From Paenibacillus humicola (GTDB lineage: Bacteria > Bacillota > Bacilli > Paenibacillales > Paenibacillaceae), in contig NZ_JAQGPL010000001.1 in assembly GCF_028826105.1 (NCBI RefSeq), positions 373,501 through 437,500 of the forward strand: 64,000 nucleotides of DNA, written 5' to 3'. This document shows, one piece after another, positions 6,338 to 14,504 of the stretch. The notes under the pieces are model-generated. The model searched no databases. It was not told the DNA's origin and worked only from the letters and a program-made list of their open reading frames with translations. Position 1 is the stretch's first letter. Each line of letters opens with the position of its first letter. The position numbers and the translations under genes were made by a program.

Positions 6338-7597
6338 ATGGATCAAGAGGTTATTGCAACGTATCTCATCGAAACTCCGCATTCGCTGCAAAGGGCCGCT
6401 GAAGTGATGGCCGGCGAACAATCCACGGGGACGTTCGTATCCGTGCCGGGAGAGACGGCCGAACTGAAAGCGCTTCACCAAGCGAGGATCCTAAGTATAG
6501 AAGCGTTGGAGGAGCATGGCTCGCCGGCGCTGCCGGGGGCTTATCTTGCGCCGGATATGGAGAATCCGGTCTATCGAAGAGCTATAGTACGACTATCTTT
6601 TCCTCTCCACAACTTCGGGCCCTCGCTGCCGAATCTGCTCTCTACGGTTGCAGGCAATTTATACGAGCTGCGGGAATTCTCGGGATTGCGTCTGATCGAT
6701 TTGGAATTGCCGCCCGCTTTTGCAGCCAGATACCCGGGACCGCAGTTTGGTATTGAAGGAACGCGTAAAATAGCCGGCGTGCACGGACGTCCGCTGATCG
6801 GTACGATTGTCAAACCGAGCGTCGGCCTACCGGCGGAGGCTTACGGGCCGCTCGTTCGAGAGCTTGCCGATGCCGGGCTTGATTTCATCAAGGATGATGA
6901 GCTGTGCGCGAATCCGCCTTACGCCCCTTTCGAAGAAAGGGTTCGGGCCGTGATGGATGAATTGAAGAGAGCGGCTGACCGCAATGGCAAAATGGTCATG
7001 TACGCTTTTAACATCACGGACGACTTGGATGAAATGAAAAGGAACCATGACCTCGTTCTGCAGGAAGGCGGCTCTTGCGTGATGGTTAGCATCAACAGCG
7101 TCGGTCTGGCAGGTGTGGCCCATCTTCGCCGGTATGCCGAACTGCCCATTCACGGTCACCGGAATCAATGGGGGGCCATGACGCGAAGCCCGCTGCTGGG
7201 CATGAGTTTCACCGCTTACCAGAAGCTGTGCCGCTTGGCTGGGGTTGACCATCTGCATACGAACGGATTGGACAGCAAGTTCTCGGAATCCAATTCATCC
7301 GTAGTCCGGTCCATTAAGGACTGTTTGCAGCCTATGCTGGGCGGATATACGGTTATGCCGGTGCTCTCCTCGGCACAATGGGCGGGCAGCGCCGTCACGA
7401 CTTACCGCGCCGCTCGAACGGTGGACGTCATTCATTTGGCCGGCGGCGGAATTCTCGCTCACCCGGGCGGAGCTGCCGAAGGCGTGCGCAGCATGCAGCA
7501 GGGCTGGGAAGCTGCCGTCAAGGAAATCGAATTGTCCGTTTATGCCGAGTCACGCCCGGAACTGCGGGAAGCCATGCGGGTGTTCGGCAGGAAGTAA
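6338..7597 (+). CDS. RuBisCO-like protein (form IV), acid-sugar pathway
   Basis: The 419-residue protein has the RuBisCO large-subunit fold. Aligning by motif with plant RuBisCO, it keeps Lys175 (K159 in GTIVKPSVGL), the metal-binding set Lys201/Asp203/Glu204 (K185, D187, E188 in DFIKDDE), His327 (H307 in DHLHTNG), the loop-6 Lys334 (K314) and the phosphate-binding glycines (GGG 369-371). Lys177 is Ser161. It stands next to a DUF1537 kinase, as do the OiaX/OiaT-type RuBisCO-like enzymes of apionate catabolism, so a decarboxylase, isomerase or transcarboxylase acting on a phosphorylated 3-oxo acid sugar is likely; true CO2 fixation is not. The ribosome site is weak (GAGATGAG). It is the first gene of the operon. 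Confidence 0.9.
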   Translation: MDQEVIATYLIETPHSLQRAAEVMAGEQSTGTFVSVPGETAELKALHQARILSIEALEEHGSPALPGAYLAPDMENPVYRRAIVRLSFPLHNFGPSLPNLLSTVAGNLYELREFSGLRLIDLELPPAFAARYPGPQFGIEGTRKIAGVHGRPLIGTIVKPSVGLPAEAYGPLVRELADAGLDFIKDDELCANPPYAPFEERVRAVMDELKRAADRNGKMVMYAFNITDDLDEMKRNHDLVLQEGGSCVMVSINSVGLAGVAHLRRYAELPIHGHRNQWGAMTRSPLLGMSFTAYQKLCRLAGVDHLHTNGLDSKFSESNSSVVRSIKDCLQPMLGGYTVMPVLSSAQWAGSAVTTYRAARTVDVIHLAGGGILAHPGGAAEGVRSMQQGWEAAVKEIELSVYAESRPELREAMRVFGRK

Positions 7598-7631
7598 CCG
7601 TTTAGGGCAAACAGCCTGGAGGAGTAAAACG

Positions 7632-8999
7632 ATGAGTAAAAACAGACAGCTTCTGCTCGCTTTCTACGGGGATGACTTTACAGGATCTACGGATGCCATG
7701 GAAGCTCTGGCCCTAAGCGGTCACAGGACGGTTTTGTTTCTCGCAGCCCCGTCGCCGGACATGCTAAGCCGTTTTGAGGGCATCCGCTGCGTTGGCGTCG
7801 CCGGAACAAGCAGAGCGAAAAGTCGGCCTGAGCTGAAGAAGGAAGTAGAATCGGCGATGGAGCGATTATCGCTTCTGGATGCGCCGGTCGTTCATTATAA
7901 AACCTGCTCCACCTTCGACTCGTCCCCTGACATTGGCAGCATCGGCGAAGCGATCCGGGTATCGCGCGGCTTCTTTCCGGGTCAACGGACGGTCCCGCTG
8001 CTGGTCGGAGCGCCTGCACTGGGAAGGTATACGCTGTTTGGCCAGCACTTTGCCCGAATGGAAGGAGAAGTATACCGTTTGGACCGCCATCCGGTCATGT
8101 CCCGCCATCCCGTCACGCCGATGCACGAAGCGGATTTGCGGCTTCATCTGAAGGAGCAGCTGGACGAGGAGATCGGCCTCATGAATATTTTGGAGCTTGA
8201 AGGCGATCCGTCCCTCGTGAGCGAACGATACCGGCGGAAGCTGAGTACAGAGCCATCCGTCCTGCTGTTTGATGTTCTGGGCGAAGACACGCTTCTGACA
8301 AGCGGTCAGCTGATCTGGGATGCGGCTCAGGGTGGCCAGCGGTTCGTTGTAGGCTCGTCCGGCGTCGAATATGCGATGACGGCCGTCTGGGAGAAAGCGG
8401 GGATTGCCAAAACCGGGCGGACAGCCGATTCCGCCGGTTTGAAGCCGGCGAACCATATTCTGGCGGTTTCCGGAAGCGCCTCGCCGGTCAGCCGGAAGCA
8501 GATTGAAACGGCCATCGATCAGGGGTTTCACGGGATTCGCATTCCTGCCGCGGCGCTCGCCGATTCGGAGAGCATTCCTCGAGCGATGCTGGAAGAAGCG
8601 GTCCGCATGCTGAGCGGCGGGAAGAGCGTGGTTCTTTATACGGCGCTGGGTCCCGAGGACGCTTCCATTGCCGAGACTCGAGACCGGTTGTCGGCGCAAG
8701 GAATTGCAGGCTCGCTGACAGGCGAACACATCGGCCGGCAGCTCGGGAGATGGACGAAACGGATCATTCAGGAAGCGGGATTAAGAAGGGTCGTTATCGC
8801 AGGCGGCGATACCTCCGGATTCGTCACCGGCGAAATGGGGATCTATGGGATGGAGATGCTGGCCCCGATTTCGCCAGGCGCCCCCTTATGCAGGGTCTAT
8901 TCGGAGGATGCCGGCATGGATGGAATCGAGCTCGCTTTGAAAGGCGGACAATTCGGCGGCCCGGATTATTTCGCCCGTGTACGGGATGCCGGTCTATAA
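7632..8999 (+). CDS. DUF1537 four-carbon acid sugar kinase (OtnK/OiaK type)
   Basis: A 455-residue cytosolic kinase. The N-terminal substrate domain begins FYGDDFTGSTDAMEALA, and the C-terminal nucleotide domain has IAGGDTSGFVTGEMG, both diagnostic of DUF1537. Characterised relatives phosphorylate 3-oxo-tetronates or 3-oxo-isoapionate on the terminal hydroxyl. The start is the ATG behind GGAGG at 7632; the frame is open further upstream, but that part overlaps the RuBisCO-like gene and has no ribosome site. With the neighbouring RuBisCO-like protein and class II aldolase it should form the core of an acid-sugar pathway. Exact substrate is open. Confidence 0.9.
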   Translation: MSKNRQLLLAFYGDDFTGSTDAMEALALSGHRTVLFLAAPSPDMLSRFEGIRCVGVAGTSRAKSRPELKKEVESAMERLSLLDAPVVHYKTCSTFDSSPDIGSIGEAIRVSRGFFPGQRTVPLLVGAPALGRYTLFGQHFARMEGEVYRLDRHPVMSRHPVTPMHEADLRLHLKEQLDEEIGLMNILELEGDPSLVSERYRRKLSTEPSVLLFDVLGEDTLLTSGQLIWDAAQGGQRFVVGSSGVEYAMTAVWEKAGIAKTGRTADSAGLKPANHILAVSGSASPVSRKQIETAIDQGFHGIRIPAAALADSESIPRAMLEEAVRMLSGGKSVVLYTALGPEDASIAETRDRLSAQGIAGSLTGEHIGRQLGRWTKRIIQEAGLRRVVIAGGDTSGFVTGEMGIYGMEMLAPISPGAPLCRVYSEDAGMDGIELALKGGQFGGPDYFARVRDAGL

Positions 9000-9034
9000 T
9001 AAGGACAAGAAAAGGAGAGAGGGGAAAGCAGGCA

Positions 9035-9676
9035 ATGGAAGGGAAAGGTACAGGCATTCTGCTGAAAGATATTGCTTACGATCAGATCAAGGAGCGCATC
9101 CTTGACGAACGGTTCGAGCCCGGCCGCTTTTTATCGGAGCGGGAGTTAATTGAAATTCTTCAGATGAGCAAAACCCCGATCAAAAATGCGCTTACCCGTC
9201 TGGAATCGGAAGGATTCGTGACGGTATCGTCCAAGCAGGGGATTATTATCAACGACCTGGCAATTAATCGGATCATCGATATCTACGATCTCAGGACGGT
9301 CCTGGAAACCTACAACGTCCAAACGGTTTTGGGCCGGCTCAATGAAGAACAAAGCGATCTGCTGCTGAAGAACCTTCGGGAAACCGAAGCCATCGTCAAA
9401 ACGCTGGACATTAAAGCCTTTTGCAAAGCCGATCACGAATTTCACTTATTATTGTGCCGGTTCGCCGGCAATGGAGAGGTTTACCGCGTTCTGATGAATT
9501 ATCAGGATCATCTGATCCGGATCACGCTCCGCCATCTTCGGAAGGATCCGCACCGAATGGTGGGGTTTTGGCAGGACCATGTCGAAATTTACGAGCTTCT
9601 GAAGCAAGGCAAGCCCGAGAGCATCGGGAGGATGCAAGAGCATCTCCAGAGCTCCAAGAAGAAAATGTTTTTGTAA
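9035..9676 (+). CDS. GntR-family (FadR/FCD subgroup) transcriptional regulator
   Basis: The 213-residue protein has an N-terminal winged helix (about 8-72: LSERELIEILQMSKTPIKNALTRLE, shown here in part as the recognition region) and an all-helical FCD ligand domain (about 85-205) with the metal-binding histidines expected of that fold. It is probably the pathway-specific repressor of its own operon, released by a substrate or intermediate; the perfect palindrome at 6277-6292 is the likely operator. The start is the ATG following GGAGAGAGGGG; open frame upstream overlaps the kinase gene. Confidence 0.88.
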   Translation: MEGKGTGILLKDIAYDQIKERILDERFEPGRFLSERELIEILQMSKTPIKNALTRLESEGFVTVSSKQGIIINDLAINRIIDIYDLRTVLETYNVQTVLGRLNEEQSDLLLKNLRETEAIVKTLDIKAFCKADHEFHLLLCRFAGNGEVYRVLMNYQDHLIRITLRHLRKDPHRMVGFWQDHVEIYELLKQGKPESIGRMQEHLQSSKKKMFL

Positions 9677-9715
9677 ATCAAGAAGCAGCTGGCGAAGATG
9701 AAATGGAGGACAACC

Positions 9716-10741
9716 ATGAAAGCGGTTTATGTGCAGGACGCTTACAGCGTGATCGTCAAAGAAGTGGATATACCGCCGGTTGCCGCGGGCGATGTGCTGA
9801 TCAAGGTGAAGGCGGCCGGAATTTGCGGCTCGGATCTTCATACGTACAAAGGGCTTCACCCTTTTCGCAAGCCGCCGGTTATTATCGGACACGAGCTTTC
9901 CGGCGAGGTGGTGAAGGTCGGCGAAGCGGTCACCCGTTTCCGGGCGGGCGACCGCGTGACGGTCGAACCGCAAACCGGCTGCGGCGCCTGCGAATACTGT
10001 CTGACCGGCAAAATCAATTTCTGCGAAAATCGCGGAGCGCCGGGGATCGGGAACTGGTACGGAGCGATGGCGGAATATTTTGTTGCGCCGGAGCAAACGG
10101 TGTTCAAGCTTCCGGACACGATGGATTTTGAGCAAGGGGTGCTTGTCGAGCCATTTGCCGTCGGTGTTCATGCCGTGCGCAAAGCGGGGATCGGAGTAGG
10201 AGATAAGGTCGCCGTTCTGGGCGCGGGCCCGATCGGACTTCTGGCCATGGCGGCGGCGAAGGCTGCGGGAGCAACAGCGCTTCTCGTGACCGATATTGTG
10301 GATTATGCGCTGGAAGGCGCGCTGAAGATGGGCGCCACGCACACCCTGAACATCAGGAACAAAAAGGAATGGACGGAAGAAGCAAAGCGGCTTGTCGGCG
10401 GCAGCTTCGACAAGGTATTGGTTGCAGCAGGCGTTCCCGGAATTATCGATCAATCGCTCGCGCTTCTGCGTAAAGGCGGACGCGTCGTCACGATCGCCAT
10501 GTTCCACGGCGACCAAACGTTTAACATCCATAACCTGCAAAATCAAGAAAAAGAAATTGTCGGCTGCATGACGTATACCCGCGAGGATACAATAACTGCG
10601 ATCGATATGATTGCTTCGGGCGTCGTCGACAAGAGCGTTATTATTACGCACCGTTTGTCTCCGGAGCAGGCGGCGGACGGCTTCCGGATCGTCGACAAAA
10701 AGGAAGAATCCTCGCTTAAAGTGCTGGTCACCTTCGATTAG
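9716..10741 (+). CDS. Zinc-dependent medium-chain alcohol/polyol dehydrogenase
   Basis: The 341-residue protein has the MDR layout: catalytic-zinc region GICGSDLHTYKG and GHELSGEVV, four-cysteine structural zinc lobe (CGACEYCLTG then NFCENR), and an NAD(P)-binding AVLGAGPIGLLAM. Relatives include sorbitol and threonine dehydrogenases. In this operon it would oxidise a hydroxyl of the imported acid sugar to the 3-oxo form needed by the DUF1537 kinase. The start at 9716 has GGAGGACAACC in front; an in-frame ATG 18 bases upstream lacks a ribosome site. Confidence 0.88.
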   Translation: MKAVYVQDAYSVIVKEVDIPPVAAGDVLIKVKAAGICGSDLHTYKGLHPFRKPPVIIGHELSGEVVKVGEAVTRFRAGDRVTVEPQTGCGACEYCLTGKINFCENRGAPGIGNWYGAMAEYFVAPEQTVFKLPDTMDFEQGVLVEPFAVGVHAVRKAGIGVGDKVAVLGAGPIGLLAMAAAKAAGATALLVTDIVDYALEGALKMGATHTLNIRNKKEWTEEAKRLVGGSFDKVLVAAGVPGIIDQSLALLRKGGRVVTIAMFHGDQTFNIHNLQNQEKEIVGCMTYTREDTITAIDMIASGVVDKSVIITHRLSPEQAADGFRIVDKKEESSLKVLVTFD

Positions 10742-10838
10742 TCCGCGTATTGGAATGAGGCTGGCTTCAGCCTGTGAGGCGGGGGCCGGCTGTTACACCA
10801 AGATTTTTCATCACACTTCATATGGGGGGCAACAATCC

Positions 10839-11867
10839 GTGTTAAAGAAAACGATTGCAATCTCGGTCATGATCGTGCTGCTCTTTGTAAGCGCTGTAGC
10901 ATGCGGGAAAAGTGACGGAAACAAAGCGGCAGCGCCGGATGCTTCGGGAAATCAAGGTTCGGGCAAAGCCGTCAAGCTGAGACTTGGACATATCACGGGC
11001 GAATCGGATGCATGGCATAAAGGCGCGCTTAAGTTTGCCGAACTGGTAAAGGAAAAATCGAACGGCACGGTTGAAGTGGAAGTATACCCGAGCTCAACGC
11101 TCGGCAACGACCGTGACCTGATTGAAGGCATGCAGCTGGGCTCCGTCGATTTCGCGCTTGTAGCGGGCGTATTATCGAACTTCTATGAGCCGTTCTCCAT
11201 TTTGGAGCTTCCGTACCTGTTCCGCGATCAAGATCATATGGAAAAAGTGCTGTATGGCGATATCGGTACGAAGCTGAAAGCCGACCTGCTTACGAATGCG
11301 CAGGTTCGCGGCCTTGATTTCTGGGTAAGGGGTCCCCGCGAATTGACTGCGAATAAGAAAATTGAGAAAGTGGAAGACTTGAAAGGCCTTAAAATCCGCG
11401 TTCCTGAAATTCCCGCTTCGATTGCAGCCTGGAAAGCGATGGGCGCATCGCCGACCCCGATGGCTTTCGGAGAAGTGTATTCTTCCTTGCAGACGGGTGT
11501 CATCGACGCTCAGGAAAATCCGTTCGCTTTGATAGCCAGCAACAAGATTCAGGAGGTTCAATCCCACCTCATGCTGACCAACCATGTATACGGTTACGTC
11601 TTGCTGACGATGAGCGATATCACCTACCAGAAGCTGAGTCCGGATCAGCAAAAAGCGGTCGAAGAAGCGGCGAAAGAAGCGACGACCTTTGAGAACGATC
11701 TGGTTGCCAAACAAGAGGTTGAATTGCTGGATTCCCTCAAGAAAGACGGCATGGAAGTCGTAGAGCTCGATACGGCTCCTTTCATGGAGAAAGCAAAAAC
11801 CGTTCACGGCGAATTTGCCCAAAAGTACGGTCAGGAATTATATGACAGCATCATGAACGTGAAATAA
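10839..11867 (+). CDS. dctP: TRAP transporter solute-binding lipoprotein DctP
   Basis: A 342-residue DctP-family protein starting at GTG behind a GGGGGG ribosome site. The signal peptide ends at a lipobox-like AVAC, so it is probably membrane-anchored, as usual in Gram-positives. The mature protein has the TRAP pattern, including the conserved Arg region KIRVPEIPASIAAWKAMGA that binds the ligand carboxylate. It delivers a carboxylated substrate to DctQ/DctM, in keeping with an acid-sugar pathway. A strong hairpin follows and separates it from dctQ. Confidence 0.92.
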   Translation: MLKKTIAISVMIVLLFVSAVACGKSDGNKAAAPDASGNQGSGKAVKLRLGHITGESDAWHKGALKFAELVKEKSNGTVEVEVYPSSTLGNDRDLIEGMQLGSVDFALVAGVLSNFYEPFSILELPYLFRDQDHMEKVLYGDIGTKLKADLLTNAQVRGLDFWVRGPRELTANKKIEKVEDLKGLKIRVPEIPASIAAWKAMGASPTPMAFGEVYSSLQTGVIDAQENPFALIASNKIQEVQSHLMLTNHVYGYVLLTMSDITYQKLSPDQQKAVEEAAKEATTFENDLVAKQEVELLDSLKKDGMEVVELDTAPFMEKAKTVHGEFAQKYGQELYDSIMNVK

Positions 11868-11924
11868 GCAAATCCGGAGTAATGCGGGCATCCATGCGAT
11901 AACCGTTCGTATGGCTGCCGGTTT

Positions 11925-11946
11925 CCGTTTCCTCCGAAGGAAACGG
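11925..11946 (+). terminator. Intercistronic hairpin after dctP
   Basis: CCGTTTCCT and AGGAAACGG pair perfectly around a CCGA loop, without a proper T run. Such hairpins often protect the upstream message so that the binding protein is made in excess of the permeases. Confidence 0.5.
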
Positions 11947-11975
11947 GCCATTTCTTCATCAGGAGGATTACCTCA

Positions 11976-12500
11976 ATGAAAGCATTTATGAAGGGCGTCG
12001 ACATCATGAACAAAGTCGTGGGCATCGTGGTCGGTTCGATGCTCGCCGTGATGTCCGTCATCATTGTCGTTCAAGTTTTTTGCCGGTTTGTCATCGACTA
12101 TCCGCTCACATGGTCCGAGGAGGCCGCCCGGTATTTGATGGTTTATACGGTTTTTCTGGGCGCTTCTCTGGCGCTGCGCAACCATAAAATGATTGCGATT
12201 GAGATTGTGATTGAAAGCGTGAAGCCGAAAGTAAGAAAGGTTCTTCGCATTGTCGTGATGCTCGTCTCCCTCGTGTTTTTATTCATGCTGTTGTTCAAAG
12301 GGATGGATATGGTCGGTATTGTAGGCAAACAATCTTCGGCGGGGATCGGCGTTTCTATGGACATCCCTTATATGGCCATTCCGATCGGAGCCGCACTAAT
12401 GATCATCAACGCGATTGCCGTTATTATCGAATTCCTGACGACGGACGACCTTGATACGTCGGAAGTTTCGGAAGCCCTTAAGGCAGGTGAGCAGCTGTAA
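11976..12500 (+). CDS. dctQ: TRAP transporter small permease DctQ
   Basis: The 174-residue protein has four hydrophobic segments and the DctQ signature around residues 40-60 (TWSEEAARYLMVYTVFLGA), including the conserved W-x-EE. It is the small membrane subunit of the TRAP carrier. Ribosome site AGGAGG; its stop overlaps the dctM start (TAATG), so the two are translationally coupled. Confidence 0.93.
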   Translation: MKAFMKGVDIMNKVVGIVVGSMLAVMSVIIVVQVFCRFVIDYPLTWSEEAARYLMVYTVFLGASLALRNHKMIAIEIVIESVKPKVRKVLRIVVMLVSLVFLFMLLFKGMDMVGIVGKQSSAGIGVSMDIPYMAIPIGAALMIINAIAVIIEFLTTDDLDTSEVSEALKAGEQL

Positions 12501-13774
12501 TGGGAATCATTCTATTCGTCTGCCTTATCATCTTCTTTGCGCTTGGCGTTCCGATCGCAATCTCCATGGGTCTTGCGGCGGCAACGGCGATTTTATGGAA
12601 CGGTGGAACGCCGTTAGTCGTCTTGGTTCAACGCTCTTTCACATCGATCGATTCGTTTCCCATCATGTCGATCCCCTTCTTTGTTCTGGCAGGGGTATTA
12701 ATGGAGCATGGCGGGATATCCAGAAGGCTCGTTGCCTTCGCGAACGCGTTGACGGGTCATTTTTCCGGAGGCTTGGCCATTGTCACCGTCGTGACTTCGA
12801 TGTTCTTCGCGGCCATCTCGGGATCAAGCGCGGCGACGACGGCCGCACTTGGCAGCATTCTGATCCCGGCCATGATCTCCCGGGGGTACCATCGGAATTT
12901 CACGGGTGCCGTTCAATCCGCCTCCGGCGAACTCGGAGTTATCATTCCTCCTAGCATTCCTTTGATCCTGTACGGGATTTCGACGGAAACGTCGATCGGA
13001 GATTTATTCATGGCCGGCTTCCTGCCGGGAATCATGATCGGGTTGTCTTTGATCATCACCGTTTTTATTATTGCGAAGAAACGCCGCTATGCGAAAGAGA
13101 AAAGAAAATCGGGGAAAGAGCTGTGGATTGCGTTCAAGGAGTCATTCCTCGCTTTGCTTATGCCCGTCATCATCCTTGGCGGCATTTACGGCGGTTTCTT
13201 CACGCCTACCGAAGCCGCGGGTATTGCCGTAGCTTATGCTTTTATCGTCGGCACGCTTGTCTATCGTGAAATCAAAATCGGCAAAATCATGAATATCCTG
13301 ACTACATCCGTCGTCACGACGTCGGCCATTATGTTCATTTTGGCGAGCGCAGGCTTATTCGGATGGATACTGACGAGGGAAGGAATTCCTCAGGATGTCG
13401 CTCAGTTCTTCATCGGCATTTCCGACAATCCGCTCGTTTTCTTGCTGCTGGTCAACATTTTCCTGCTCGTAGTCGGCATGTTCATGGAAACGAACGCCTC
13501 CATTATCATCCTGGCGCCGCTGCTTGTGCCTGTTGCGGTCACGCTTGGCATCGATCCGGTTCATTTCGGCATTATTATGATCGTCAACCTGGCGCTTGGC
13601 ATGTGCACGCCGCCGCTGGGCATCAATCTGTTCATCTCAGCCTCGCTTGCGAAAATTAATTTGCTGCAGTTAACCAGAGGGATGGCGCCTTTCTATGTCG
13701 CGCTCTTACTGATGCTGCTTTTAATTACGTATTTCCCGCAAATTTCGATGTTCGTTCCGAATTTATTAAACTAA
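12500..13774 (+). CDS. dctM: TRAP transporter large permease DctM
   Basis: A 424-residue, highly hydrophobic protein of normal DctM length. It carries family landmarks such as FAAISGSSAATTAALGS near residue 95, and GELGVIIPPSIPLILYG and TPTEAAG further on. It is the ion-coupled transport subunit (Na+-driven in characterised TRAP systems). It follows dctQ with a one-base overlap. Substrate is inferred from operon context to be an acid sugar. Confidence 0.94.
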   Translation: MGIILFVCLIIFFALGVPIAISMGLAAATAILWNGGTPLVVLVQRSFTSIDSFPIMSIPFFVLAGVLMEHGGISRRLVAFANALTGHFSGGLAIVTVVTSMFFAAISGSSAATTAALGSILIPAMISRGYHRNFTGAVQSASGELGVIIPPSIPLILYGISTETSIGDLFMAGFLPGIMIGLSLIITVFIIAKKRRYAKEKRKSGKELWIAFKESFLALLMPVIILGGIYGGFFTPTEAAGIAVAYAFIVGTLVYREIKIGKIMNILTTSVVTTSAIMFILASAGLFGWILTREGIPQDVAQFFIGISDNPLVFLLLVNIFLLVVGMFMETNASIIILAPLLVPVAVTLGIDPVHFGIIMIVNLALGMCTPPLGINLFISASLAKINLLQLTRGMAPFYVALLLMLLLITYFPQISMFVPNLLN

Positions 13775-13808
13775 GTGTCTGTCGCTTAACATTGGAGGAC
13801 AAGATCGC

Positions 13809-14471
13809 ATGCCAAATGTAGAAACGGTAAGGAAACAGCTGCAGCATACAGGCAAGTATATGATGGAATATGAGCTGGCCTGGGGGAACTCCGGAAACAT
13901 CAGTGCAAGAACCGAAGTAGACCGCTACCTCATTACCGCCAGCGGAACATTTCTCGGCGAGCTGGATGACGCGGATCTGATTGAATGCGATCTTGCCGGC
14001 AATACGTATGCCGCCTCAGGACGGAGAGCTTCCAAAGAAACTCCGATGCACCGGGCTGTCTACGAAAGCCGTCCGGAAATCAATGCCGTGCTCCACGCAT
14101 CGCCGTTTTACAGCACGCTGGTCGCGGCTTCCAAGCTCGCAATCCCGACGAACTGGTTCATCGAATCCATGTATTACTTGGAGAAGGTGGAACGCGTGCC
14201 TTATTATCATCCGGGCAGCGAGGCGCTCGGCGAAGGTGTGCGCGAGAAGGCAAAATTGGCGAATATTTTATTGCTTGAAAATCATGGCGTCCTCGTTTAC
14301 GACACTTCTGTACAAGAAGCCCGCATGGCCTTGCAAACGCTCGAAATGGCATGCCGCATGCTGATCGTTTCGCAATCGGCAGACATACCGATGTCTGGAC
14401 TGCCTCCCGAAACGGAGCGGGCTTTTATCGAGAATGCCGCGTATAAGCCGAGAAGAAACTGGAATTTCTGA
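13809..14471 (+). CDS. Class II aldolase/adducin-family protein
   Basis: A 220-residue FucA-type protein. By spacing, E77, H96 and H159 match FucA Glu73, His92 and His155, but the position of zinc ligand His94 is Ser98 (LHASPFYS). GNSGNIS and TASGTFLG match the phosphate-binding loops. Relatives include OtnC, which decarboxylates 3-oxo-tetronate 4-phosphate after the DUF1537 kinase step, so a downstream cleavage or decarboxylation role is likely. The missing ligand leaves metal use uncertain. Ribosome site TTGGAGGAC. Confidence 0.85.
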   Translation: MPNVETVRKQLQHTGKYMMEYELAWGNSGNISARTEVDRYLITASGTFLGELDDADLIECDLAGNTYAASGRRASKETPMHRAVYESRPEINAVLHASPFYSTLVAASKLAIPTNWFIESMYYLEKVERVPYYHPGSEALGEGVREKAKLANILLLENHGVLVYDTSVQEARMALQTLEMACRMLIVSQSADIPMSGLPPETERAFIENAAYKPRRNWNF

Positions 14472-14504
14472 AACGGCTTTTCGGGCAGCAGGCAAGGGGG
14501 ATTC

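Noticed and set aside
6338-7597. A true CO2-fixing RuBisCO
   Set aside because: Lys177 is replaced, the operon is catabolic, and no phosphoribulokinase or small subunit is present.
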